Of a DNA stretch of 64,000 bases, positions 25,236-36,759 are shown in pieces; the first letter of the stretch is position 1; each line of letters starts with the position of its first letter. Origin of the DNA: Leptasterias polaris (lineage: Eukaryota > Echinodermata > Asteroidea > Forcipulatida > Asteriidae); the NCBI GenBank assembly GCA_037783415.1, contig JAZGTN010000009.1, positions 10,106,001-10,170,000 on the forward strand, read 5' to 3'. A program made the position numbers and the translations under genes. The notes beneath the pieces are model-generated. The model was not told the DNA's origin, searched no databases, and saw nothing but the letters and a program-made list of their open reading frames with translations.

Positions 25236-25316
25236 CGTAGTCGGCAGGGATCGAACCTGCGCGGGGAGACCCCAACAGATTTCTAGCTGTGGCCTTAACC
25301 GCTCGGCCACGACTAC
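25236..25316 (-). pseudogene. tRNA-Ser(AGA) with anticodon-stem deletion
   Basis: One base is missing from the 5' side of the anticodon stem (plus strand tagctg for tagtctg), so the five-pair stem cannot form. Probably inactive. Confidence 0.75.
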
Positions 25317-26455
25317 CGATACGTGCTATTCTTACCTAGCTACAATATTCTTTTAAATTTCAAAGCATTGCAAACTATATATTGGGGGAAAAGGTCCAAA
25401 ACCAAGCAAAACATAGTCGGCAGGGTTCGAATCTGCGCTGGGAAACCCCAACAGATTTCTAGTCTGTCGCCTTAACCACTCGGCCACGACTACCGATACG
25501 TGCTACTCTTACCTAGCTACAATATTCTTTAAAATTTCAAAGCATTGCAAACAATACATTGTGGGGAAAAGGTCCAAAACCAAACAAAACGTAATTGTCA
25601 GGGTTCGAACCTGCGCGGGGAGACCCCAACAGATTTCAAGTCTGTCGCCTTTACCACTCGGCCACGACTACCGATACGTGCTACTCTTACCTAGCTACAA
25701 TATTCCTTTAAATTTCAAAGCATTGCAAACAATATATCAGGGTAAAAATCCCAAAACCAAACAAGACGTAGTCGGCAGGGTTCGAACCTGCGCGGGGAAA
25801 CCCCAACAGATTTCAAGTCTGTCGCCTTAACCACTCGGCCACGACTACCGGAACGTGCTACTCTTACCAAGCTACAATATTCCTTTTAATTTCAAAGCAT
25901 TGTAAACAATATATTGGGGGGAAAAGGTCCAAAACCAAACAAAACGTAATCGGCAGGGTTCGAACCTGCGCGGGGAGACCCCAACAGATTTCTAGTCTGT
26001 CGCCTTAACCACTCAGCCACGACTGCCAATACGTGCTATTCTTACCTAACAATATTCCTTTAAACTTCAAAGCATTGCAAACAATATATTGGGGTGGAAA
26101 AATCCCAAAACCAAACAAAACGCAGTCGGCAGGGTTCGAACCTGCGCGGGGAAACAACAACAGATTTCAAGTCTGTCGCCTTAACCACTCGGCCACGACT
26201 ACCGATAGGTGCTACTCTTACCTAGCTACAATATTCTTTTAAATTTCAAAGCATTGCAAACAATATATTGGGGGGGAAAGCCCAAAAACCAAACAAAACG
26301 TAGTCGGCAGGGTTCGAACCTGCGCGGGGAGACCCCAACAGATTTCTAGTCTGTCGCCTTAACCACTCGGCCACGACTACCCTTCCTTACGGTAGCTAAA
26401 ACATCTAACTTCTAAAGAGTTCAACCTAACGAAACAAAGGGAAAAAACATACAAA

Positions 26456-26535
26456 CCAAGTCGGCAGGGTTCGAACCTGCGGGGAGACCCCAAAAGATTT
26501 CTAGTCTGTCGCCTTAACCGCTCGGCCACGACTAC
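26456..26535 (-). pseudogene. tRNA-Ser(AGA) with two-base deletion and damaged acceptor
   Basis: Two bases are lost between the T stem and variable arm, and the acceptor 3' end reads as in 14561 (outer pairs broken). Probably inactive. Confidence 0.7.
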
Positions 26536-27674
26536 CAACACGTGCTGTTCTTACCTAGCTACAATATTCCTTTAAATTTCAAAGCATTGCAAACAATACA
26601 TTGGGGAAAAAGCCCAAAACGTAGTCGGCAGGGATCGAACCTGCGCGGGGAGACCCCAACAGATTTCTAGTCTGTCGCCTTAACCGCTCGGCCACGACTA
26701 CCAACACGTGCTATTCTTACCTAGCTACAATATTCCTTTAAATTTCAAAGCATTGCAAACTATACATTGGGGGAAAAAGCCCAAAACGTAGTCGGCAGGG
26801 ATCGAACCTGCGCGGGGAGACCCCAACAGATTTCTAGTCTGTGGCCTTAACCGCTCGGCCACGACTACCGATACGTGCTATTCTTACCTAGCTACAATAT
26901 TCTTTTAAATTTCAAAGCATTGCAAACTATATATTGGGGGAAAAGGTCCAAAACCAAGCAAAACATAGTCGGCAGGGTTCGAATCTGCGCTGGGAAACCC
27001 CAACAGATTTCTAGTCTGTCGCCTTAACCACTCGGCCACGACTACCGATACGTGCTACTCTTACCTAGCTACAATATTCTTTAAAATTTCAAAGCATTGC
27101 AAACAATATATTGTGGGGAAAAGGTCCAAAACCAAACAAAACGTAGTTGTCAGGGTTCGAACCTGCGCGGGGAGACCCCAACAGATTTCAAGTCTGTCGC
27201 CTTAACCACTCGGCCACGACTACCGATACGTGCTACTCTTACCTAGCTACAATATTCCTTTAAATTTCAAAGCATTGCAAACAATATATCAGGGTAAAAA
27301 TCCCAAAACCAAACAAGACGTAGTCGGCAGGGTTCGAACCTGCGCGGGGAAACCCCAACAGATTTCAAGTCTGTCGCCTTAACCACTCGGCCACGACTAC
27401 CGGTACGTGCTACTCTTACCAAGCTACAATATTCCTTTTAATTTCAAAGCAGTGTAAACAATATATTGGGGGGAAAAGGTCCAAAACCAAACAAAACGTT
27501 GTCGGCAGGGTTCGAACCTGCGCGGGGAAACCCCAACAGATTTCAAGTCTGTCGCCTTAACCACTCGGCCACGACTACCGATACGTGCTACTCTTACCTA
27601 GCTACAATATTCTTTAAAATTTCAAAGCATTGCAAACAATATATTGTGGGGAAAAGGTCCAAAACCAAACAAAA

Positions 27675-27756
27675 CGTAGTTGTCAGGGTTCGAACCTGCG
27701 CGGGGAGACCCCAACAGATTTTTAGTCTGTCGCCTTAACCACTCGGCAACGACTAC
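27675..27756 (-). tRNA. tRNA-Ser body with AAA anticodon, degenerate arms
   Basis: Same AAA lineage, with S2 upstream leading into the one-base-deleted gene at 27832. Confidence 0.75.
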
Positions 27757-29020
27757 CCTTCCTTACGGTAGCTAAAACATCTAACTTCTAAAGAGTCCAA
27801 CCTAACGAAACAAAGGGAAAAAACAAACAAACGTAGTCGGCAGGGTTCGAACCTACGCGGGAGACCCCAACAGATTTCTAGTCTGTCGCCTTAACCACTC
27901 GGCCACGACTACCCTTCCTTACGGTAGCTAAAACATCTAACTTCTAAAGAGTCCAACCTAACGAAACAAAGGGAAAAAACATACAAACGTAGTCGGCAGG
28001 GTTCGAACCTGCGCGGGGAGACCCCAACAGATTTCTAGTCTGTCGCCTTAACCACTCGGCCACGACTACCAATACCTGCTATTCTTACCTAACAATATTC
28101 CTTTAAACTTCAAAGCATTGCAAACAATATATTGGGGTGGAAAAATCCCAAAACCAAACAAGACGTAGTCGGCAGGGTTCGAACCTGGGCGGGGAAACCC
28201 CAACAGATTTCAAGTCTGTCGCCTTAACCACTCGGCCACGACTACCAATAAGTGCTATTCTTACCTAGCTACAATATTCCTTTAAATTTCAAAGCATTGC
28301 AAACAATATATCGGGGGAAAAAGCCCAAAAACCAAGCAAAACGTAGTCGGCAGGGTTCGAATCTGCGCGGGGAGACCCCAACAGATTTCTAGTCTGTCGC
28401 CTTAACCACTCGGCCACGACTACCAATAAGTGCTATTCTTACCTAGCTACAATATTCCTTTAAATTTCAAAGCATTGCAAACAATATATCAGGGGAAAAA
28501 TCCCAAAACCAAACAAGACGTAGTCGGCAGGGTTCGAACCTGCGCGGGGAAACCCCAACAGATTTCAAGTCTGTCGCCTTAACCACTCGGTCACGACTAC
28601 CGATACGTGCTACTCTTACCTAGCTACAATATTCCTTTAAATTTCAAAGCATTGCAAACAATATATTGGGGGGAAAAGGTCCAAAACCAAACAAAACGTA
28701 GTCGGCAGGGTTCGAACCTGCGCGGGGAGACCCCAACAGATTTCTAGTCTGTCGCCTTAACCACTCGGCCACGACTACCCTTCCTTACGGTAGCTAAAAC
28801 ATCTAACTTCTAAAGAGTCCAACCTAAAGAAACAAAGGGAAAAAACATACAAACGTAGTCGGCAGGGTTCGAACCTGCGCGGGGAGACCCCAACAGATTT
28901 CTAGTCTGTCGCCTTAACCACTCGGCCACGACTACCAATACGTGCTATTCTTACCTAGCTACAATATTCCTTTAAATTTCAAAGCATTGCAAACAATACA
29001 TTGGGGGAAAAAGCCCAAAA

Positions 29021-29102
29021 CGTAGTCGGCAGGGATCTAACTTGCGCGGGGAGACCCCAACAAATTTCTAGTCTGTCGCCTTAACCACTCGGCCACGACT
29101 AC
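29021..29102 (-). pseudogene. tRNA-Ser(AGA) with broken T loop
   Basis: The plus strand has ggatctaacttg where the gene normally has ggttcgaacctg. The T loop therefore loses its TTCGA core and the B box is damaged. The same defect is in copies 30211, 31401, 34005 and 35904, so a defective gene spread with the higher-order repeat. Confidence 0.75.
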
Positions 29103-30210
29103 CCTTCCTTACGGTAGCTAAAACATCTAACTTCTAAAGAGTCCAACCTAAAGAAACAAAGGGAAAAAACATACAAACGTAGTCGGCAGGGTTCGAACCT
29201 GCGCGGGGAGACCCCAACAGATTTCTAGTCTGTCGCCTTAACCACTCGGCCACGACTACCAATACCTGCTATTCTTACCTAACAATATTCCTTTAAACTT
29301 CAAAGCATTGCAAACAATATATTGGGGTGGAAAAATCCCAAAACCAAACAAGACGTAGTCGGCAGGGTTCGAACCTGGGCGGGGAAACCCCAACAGATTT
29401 CAAGTCTGTCGCCTTAACCACTCGGCCACGACTACCAATAAGTGCTATTCTTACCTAGCTACAATATTCCTTTAAATTTCAAAGCATTGCAAACAATATA
29501 TCGGGGGAAAAAGCCCAAAAACCAAGCAAAACGTAGTCGGCAGGGTTCGAATCTGCGCGGGGAGACCCCAACAGATTTCTAGTCTGTCGCCTTAACCACT
29601 CGGCCACGACTACCAATAAGTGCTATTCTTACCTAGCTACAATATTCCTTTAAATTTCAAAGCATTGCAAACAATATATCAGGGGAAAAATCCCAAAACC
29701 AAACAAGACGTAGTCGGCAGGGTTCGAACCTGCGCGGGGAAACCCCAACAGATTTCAAGTCTGTCGCCTTAACCACTCGGTCACGACTACCGATACGTGC
29801 TACTCTTACCTAGCTACAATATTCCTTTAAATTTCAAAGCATTGCAAACAATATATTGGGGGGAAAAGGTCCAAAACCAAACAAAACGTAGTCGGCAGGG
29901 TTCGAACCTGCGCGGGGAGACCCCAACAGATTTCTAGTCTGTCGCCTTAACCACTCGGCCACGACTACCCTTCCTTACGGTAGCTAAAACATCTAACTTC
30001 TAAAGAGTCCAACCTAAAGAAACAAAGGGAAAAAACATACAAACGTAGTCGGCAGGGTTCGAACCTGCGCGGGGAGACCCCAACAGATTTCTAGTCTGTC
30101 GCCTTAACCACTCGGCCACGACTACCAATACGTGCTATTCTTACCTAGCTACAATATTCCTTTAAATTTCAAAGCATTGCAAACAATACATTGGGGGAAA
30201 AAGCCCAAAA

Positions 30211-30292
30211 CGTAGTCGGCAGGGATCTAACTTGCGCGGGGAGACCCCAACAAATTTCTAGTCTGTCGCCTTAACCACTCGGCCACGACTAC
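30211..30292 (-). pseudogene. tRNA-Ser(AGA) with broken T loop
   Basis: Second 1190-base-repeat copy of the gene at 29021, with the same T-loop defect. Confidence 0.75.
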
Positions 30293-31400
30293 CCTTCCTT
30301 ACGGTAGCTAAAACATCTAACTTCTAAAGAGTCCAACCTAAAGAAACAAAGGGAAAAAACATACAAACGTAGTCGGCAGGGTTCGAACCTGCGCGGGGAG
30401 ACCCCAACAGATTTCTAGTCTGTCGCCTTAACCACTCGGCCACGACTACCAATACCTGCTATTCTTACCTAACAATATTCCTTTAAACTTCAAAGCATTG
30501 CAAACAATATATTGGGGTGGAAAAATCCCAAAACCAAACAAGACGTAGTCGGCAGGGTTCGAACCTGGGCGGGGAAACCCCAACAGATTTCAAGTCTGTC
30601 GCCTTAACCACTCGGCCACGACTACCAATAAGTGCTATTCTTACCTAGCTACAATATTCCTTTAAATTTCAAAGCATTGCAAACAATATATCGGGGGAAA
30701 AAGCCCAAAAACCAAGCAAAACGTAGTCGGCAGGGTTCGAATCTGCGCGGGGAGACCCCAACAGATTTCTAGTCTGTCGCCTTAACCACTCGGCCACGAC
30801 TACCAATAAGTGCTATTCTTACCTAGCTACAATATTCCTTTAAATTTCAAAGCATTGCAAACAATATATCAGGGGAAAAATCCCAAAACCAAACAAGACG
30901 TAGTCGGCAGGGTTCGAACCTGCGCGGGGAAACCCCAACAGATTTCAAGTCTGTCGCCTTAACCACTCGGTCACGACTACCGATACGTGCTACTCTTACC
31001 TAGCTACAATATTCCTTTAAATTTCAAAGCATTGCAAACAATATATTGGGGGGAAAAGGTCCAAAACCAAACAAAACGTAGTCGGCAGGGTTCGAACCTG
31101 CGCGGGGAGACCCCAACAGATTTCTAGTCTGTCGCCTTAACCACTCGGCCACGACTACCCTTCCTTACGGTAGCTAAAACATCTAACTTCTAAAGAGTCC
31201 AACCTAAAGAAACAAAGGGAAAAAACATACAAACGTAGTCGGCAGGGTTCGAACCTGCGCGGGGAGACCCCAACAGATTTCTAGTCTGTCGCCTTAACCA
31301 CTCGGCCACGACTACCAATACGTGCTATTCTTACCTAGCTACAATATTCCTTTAAATTTCAAAGCATTGCAAACAATACATTGGGGGAAAAAGCCCAAAA

Positions 31401-31482
31401 CGTAGTCGGCAGGGATCTAACTTGCGCGGGGAGACCCCAACAAATTTCTAGTCTGTCGCCTTAACCACTCGGCCACGACTAC
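31401..31482 (-). pseudogene. tRNA-Ser(AGA) with broken T loop
   Basis: Third copy of the same defective gene. It marks the end of the truncated third 1190-base repeat. Confidence 0.75.
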
Positions 31483-32657
31483 CAATACGTGCTATTCTTA
31501 CCTAGCTACAATATTCCTTTAAATTTCAAAGCATTGCAAACAATATATCGGGGGAAAAAGCCCCAAAACCAAGCAAAACGTAGTCGGCAGGGTTCGAATC
31601 TGCGCTGGGAGACCCCAACAGATGTCTAGTCTGTCGCCTTAACCACTCGGCCAGGACTACCAATACCTGCTATTCTTACCTAACAATATTCCTTTAAACT
31701 TCAAAGCATTGCAAACAATATATTGGGGTGGAAAAAGCCTAAAACCAAGCAAAACGTAGTCGGCAGGGTTCGAACCTGCGCGGGGAAACCCCAACAGATT
31801 TCAAGTCTGTCGCCTTAACCACTCGGCCACGACTACCGGTACGTGCTACTCTTACCTAGCTACAATATTCCTTTAAATTTCAAAGCATTGCAAACAATAT
31901 ATTGGGGGGAAAAGGTCCAAAACCAAACAAAACGTAGTCGGCAGGGTTCGAACCTGCGCGGGGAAACCCCAACAGATTTCAAGTCTGTCGCCTTAACCAC
32001 TCGGCCACGACTACCGATACGTGCTACTCTTACCTAGCTACAATATTCCTTTATATTTCAAAGCATTGCAAACAATATATTGTGGGGAAAAGGTCCAAAA
32101 CCAAACAAAACGTAGTTGTCAGGGTTCGAACCTGCGCGGGGAGACCCCAACAGATTTCAAGTCTGTCGCCTTAACCACTCGGCCACGACTACCGATACGT
32201 CCTACTCTTACCTAGCTACAATATTCCTTTAAATTTCAAAGCATTGCAAACAATATATCAGGGTAAAAATCCCAAAACCAAACAAGACGTAGTCGGCAGG
32301 GTTCGAACCTGCGCGGGGAAACCCCAACAGATTTCAAGTCTGTCGCCTTAACCACTCGGCCACGACTACCGGTACGTGCTACTCTTACCAAGCTACAATA
32401 TTCCTTTTAATTTCAAAGCATTGTAAACAATATATTGGGGGGAAAAGGTCCAAAACCAAACAAAACGTTGTCGGCAGGGTTCGAACCTGCGCGGGGAAAC
32501 CCCAACAGATTTCAAGTCTGTCGCCTTAACCACTCGGCCACGACTACCGATACGTGCTACTCTTACCTAGCTACTCTTACCTAGCTACAATATTCTTTAA
32601 AATTTCAAAGCATTGCAAACAATATATTGTGGGGAAAAGGTCCAAAACCAAACAAAA

Positions 32658-32739
32658 CGTAGTTGTCAGGGTTCGAACCTGCGCGGGGAGACCCCAACAG
32701 ATTTTTAGTCTGTCGCCTTAACCACTCGGCAACGACTAC
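32658..32739 (-). tRNA. tRNA-Ser body with AAA anticodon, degenerate arms
   Basis: Same AAA lineage. Its 3'-flank spacer carries a short local duplication (ctactcttacctag twice, near 32565-32585), a replication-slippage mark not seen in the other copies. Confidence 0.75.
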
Positions 32740-34004
32740 CCTTCCTTACGGTAGCTAAAACATCTAACTTCTAAAGAGTCCAACCTAACGAAACAAAGGG
32801 AAAAAACAAACAAACGTAGTCGGCAGGGTTCGAACCTGCGCGGGGAGACCCCAACAGATTTCTAGTCTGTCGCCTTAACCACTCGGCCACGACTACCCTT
32901 CCTTACGGTAGCTAAAACATCTAACTTCTAAAGAGTCCAACCTAACGAAACAAAGGGAAAAAACATACAAACGTAGTCGGCAGGGTTCGAACCTGCGCGG
33001 GGAGACCCCAACAGATTTCTAGTCTGTCGCCTTAACCACTCGGCCACGACTACCAATACCTGCTATTCTTACCTAACAATATTCCTTTAAACTTCAAAGC
33101 ATTGCAAACAATATATTGGGGTGGAAAAATCCCAAAACCAAACAAGACGTAGTCGGCAGGGTTCGAACCTGGGCGGGGAAACCCCAACAGATTTCAAGTC
33201 TGTCGCCTTAACCACTCGGCCACGACTACCAATAAGTGCTATTCTTACCTAGCTACAATATTCCTTTAAATTTCAAAGCATTGCAAACAATATATCGGGG
33301 GAAAAAGCCCAAAAACCAAGCAAAACGTAGTCGGCAGGGTTCGAATCTGCGCGGGGAGACCCCAACAGATTTCTAGTCTGTCGCCTTAACCACTCGGCCA
33401 CGACTACCAATAAGTGCTATTTTTACCTAGCTACAACATTCCTTTAAATTTCAAAGCATTGCAAACAATATATCAGGGGAAAAATCCCAAAACCAAACAA
33501 GACGTAGTCGGCAGGGTTCGAACCTGCGCGGGGAAACCCCAACAGATTTCAAGTCTGTCGCCTTAACCACTCGGTCACGACTACCGATACGTGCTACTCT
33601 TACCTAGCTACAATATTCCTTTAAATTTCAAAGCATTGCAAACAATATATTGGGGGGAAAAGGTCCAAAACCAAACAAAACGTAGTCGGCAGGGTTCGAA
33701 CCTGCGCGGGGAGACCCCAACAGATTTCTAGTCTGTCGCCTTAACCACTCGGCCACGACTACCCTTCCTTACGGTAGCTAAAACATCTAACTTCTAAAGA
33801 GTCCAACCTAAAGAAACAAAGGGAAAAAACATACAAACGTAGTCGGCAGGGTTCGAACCTGCGCGGGGAGACCCCAACAGATTTCTAGTCTGTCGCCTTA
33901 ACCACTCGGCCACGACTACCAATACGTGCTATTCTTACCTAGCTACAATATTCCTTTAAATTTCAAAGCATTGCAAACAATACATTGGGGGAAAAAGCCC
34001 AAAA

Positions 34005-34086
34005 CGTAGTCGGCAGGGATCTAACTTGCGCGGGGAGACCCCAACAAATTTCTAGTCTGTCGCCTTAACCACTCGGCCACGACTAC
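34005..34086 (-). pseudogene. tRNA-Ser(AGA) with broken T loop
   Basis: Same T-loop defect as 29021, in the separate copy of the 1190-base unit that starts near 33054. Confidence 0.75.
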
Positions 34087-34714
34087 CAATACGTGCTATT
34101 CTTACCTAGCTACAATATTCCTTTAAATTTCAAAGCATTGCAAACAATATATCGGGGGAAAAAGCCCCAAAACCAAGCAAAACGTAGTCGGCAGGGTTCG
34201 AATCTGCGCTGGGAGACCCCAACAGATGTCTAGTCTGTCGCCTTAACCACTCGGCCAGGACTACCAATACCTGCTATTCTTACCTAACAATATTCCTTTA
34301 AACTTCAAAGCATTGCAAACAATATATTGGGGTGGAAAAAGCCTAAAACCAAGCAAAACGTAGTCGGCAGGGTTCGAACCTGCGCGGGGAAACCCCAACA
34401 GATTTCAAGTCTGTCGCCTTAACCACTCGGCCACGACTACCGGTACGTGCTACTCTTACCTAGCTACAATATTCCTTTAAATTTCAAAGCATTGCAAACA
34501 ATATATTGGGGGGAAAAGGTCCAAAACCAAACAAAACGTAGTCGGCAGGGTTCGAACCTGCGCGGGGAAACCCCAACAGATTTCAAGTCTGTCGCCTTAA
34601 CCACTCGGCCACGACTACCGATACGTGCTACTCTTACCTAGCTACAATATTCTTTAAAATTTCAAAGCATTGCAAACAATATATTGTGGGGAAAAGGTCC
34701 AAAACCAAACAAAA

Positions 34715-34796
34715 CGTAGTTGTCAGGGTTCGAACCTGCGCGGGGAGACCCCAACAGATTTTTAGTCTGTCGCCTTAACCACTCGGCAACGACTAC
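34715..34796 (-). tRNA. tRNA-Ser body with AAA anticodon, degenerate arms
   Basis: Same AAA lineage with the two 3' arm mismatches and an S2 spacer upstream. It is the last AAA copy in the window. Confidence 0.75.
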
Positions 34797-35903
34797 CCTT
34801 CCTTACGGTAGCTAAAACATCTAACTTCTAAAGAGTCCAACCTAACGAAACAAAGGGAAAAAACAAACAAACGTAGTCGGCAGGGTTCGAACCTGCGCGG
34901 GGAAACCCCAACAGATTTCTAGTCTGTCGCTTTAACCACTCGGCCACGACTACCAATACCTGCTATTCTTACCTAACAATATTCCTTTAAACTTCAAAGC
35001 ATTGCAAACAATATATTGGGGTGGAAAAATCCCAAAACCAAACAAGACGTAGTCGGCAGGGTTCGAACCTGGGCGGGGAAACCCCAACAGATTTCAAGTC
35101 TGTCGCCTTAACCACTCGGCCACGACTACCAATAAGTGCTATTCTTACCTAGCTACAATATTCCTTTAAATTTCAAAGCATTGCAAACAATATATCGGGG
35201 GAAAAAGCCCAAAAACCAAGCAAAACGTAGTCGGCAGGGTTCGAATCTGCGCGGGGAGACCCCAACAGATTTCTAGTCTGTCGCCTTAACCACTCGGCCA
35301 CGACTACCAATAAGTGCTATTCTTACCTAGCTACAATATTCCTTTAAATTTCAAAGCATTGCAAACAATATATCAGGGGAAAAATCCCAAAACCAAACAA
35401 GACGTAGTCGGCAGGGTTCGAATCTGCGCGGGGAGACCCCAACAGATTTCTAGTCTGTCGCCTTAACCACTCGGCCACGACTACCAATAAGTGCTATTCT
35501 TACCTAGCTACAATATTCCTTTAAATTTCAAAGCATTGCAAACAATATATCAGGGGAAAAATCCCAAAACCAAACAAAACGTAGTCGGCAGGGTTCGAAC
35601 CTGCGCGGGGAGACCCCAACAGATTTCTAGTCTGTCGCCTTAACCACTCGGCCACGACTACCCTTCCTTACGGTAGCTAAAACATCTAACTTCTAAAGAG
35701 TCCAACCTAAAGAAACAAAGGGAAAAAACATACAAAAGTAGTCGGCAGGGTTCGAACCTGCGCGGGGAGACCCCAACAGATTTCTAGTCTGTCGCCTTAA
35801 CCACTCGGCCACGACTACCAATACGTGCTATTCTTACCTAGCTACAATATTCCTTTAAATTTCAAAGCATTGCAAACAATACATTGGGGGAAAAAGCCCA
35901 AAA

Positions 35904-35985
35904 CGTAGTCGGCAGGGATCTAACTTGCGCGAGAAGACCCCAACAGATTTCTAGTCTGTCGCCTTAACCACTCGGCCACGACTAC
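35904..35985 (-). pseudogene. tRNA-Ser(AGA) with broken T loop and altered variable arm
   Basis: It shares the T-loop defect and has extra changes in the variable-arm stem (gcgagaagacc), so the long arm is weakened too. Confidence 0.72.
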
Positions 35986-36759
35986 CAATACGTGCTATTC
36001 TTACCTAGCTACAATATTCCTTTAAATTTCAAAGCATTGCAAACAATATATCGGGGGAAAAAGCCCCAAAACCAAGCAAAACGTAGTCGGCAGGGTTCGA
36101 ATCTGCGCTGGGAGACCCCAACAGATGTCTAGTCTGTCGCCTTAACCACTCGGCCAGGACTACCAATACCTGCTATTCTTACCTAACAATATTGCTTTAA
36201 ACTTCAAAGCATTGCAAACAATATATTGGGGTGGAAAAAGCCTAAAACCAAGCAAAACGTAGTCGGCAGGGTTCGAACCTGCGCGGGGAAACCCCAACAG
36301 ATTTCAAGTCTGTCGCCTTAACCACTCGGCCACGACTACCGGTACGTGCTACTCTTACCTAGCTACAATATTCCTTTAAATTTCAAAGCATTGCAAACAA
36401 TATATTGGGGGGAAAAGGTCCAAAACCAAACAAAACGTAGTCGGCAGGGCTCGAACCTGCGCGGGGAGACCCCAACAGATTTCTAGTCTGTCGCCTTAAC
36501 CACTCGGCCACGACTACCCTTCCTTACGGTAGCTAAAACATCTAACTTCTAAAGAGTCCAACCTAACGAAACAAAGGGAAAAAACATACAAACGTAGTCG
36601 GCAGGGTTCGAACCTGCGCGGGGAGACACCAACAGATTTCTAGTCTGTCGCCTTAACCACTCGGCCACGACTACCAATACGTGCTATTCTTACCTAGCTA
36701 CAATATTCCTTTAAATTTCAAAGCATTGCAAACAATACATTGGGGGAAAAAGCCCAAAA

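Larger units (their letters stand above)
23028..28069 (-). tRNA. tRNA-Ser cluster, 30 genes including three with indels
   Basis: Each member runs 82 bases from its start unless noted. AGA: 23028, 23382, 23539, 23705, 23872, 24562, 24736, 24912, 25069, 25236 (81 nt), 25412, 25945, 26299, 26456 (80 nt), 26620, 26787, 26964, 27832 (81 nt), 27988. TGA: 23204, 24049, 24227, 25590, 25767, 26121, 27142, 27319, 27497. AAA: 24405, 27675. Copy 25236 lost a base in the anticodon stem, 26456 lost two bases in the variable/T-arm region, and 27832 lost one G of the variable arm. Confidence 0.9.
28070..31482. repeat. 1190-base higher-order repeat, 2.9 copies
   Basis: Boundaries fall at 28070, 29260 and 30450, with seven tRNA genes per unit. 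All seven start positions in the second unit are exactly +1190. The third unit stops after its sixth gene. A further copy of the first six genes lies at 33054-34086. Confidence 0.92.
28164..31482 (-). tRNA. tRNA-Ser cluster in a 1190-base higher-order repeat, 20 genes
   Basis: Seven genes repeat with a period of exactly 1190 bases. AGA: 28342, 28697, 28854, 29021, 29178, 29532, 29887, 30044, 30211, 30368, 30722, 31077, 31234, 31401. TGA: 28164, 28519, 29354, 29709, 30544, 30899. All are 82 bases. In each repeat the sixth gene (29021, 30211, 31401) has a broken T loop and is probably a pseudogene. The third repeat lacks its seventh gene. The copies look nearly identical, so this amplification is recent. 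Confidence 0.93.
31483..36517. repeat. 2604-base higher-order repeat
   Basis: The block starting at 31483 (tRNAs 31579, 31755, 31933) recurs at 34087 (34183, 34359, 34537) with offset 2604. A third partial occurrence starts near 35986 (36082, 36258). The second copy lacks three TGA units before the AAA gene. Confidence 0.75.
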
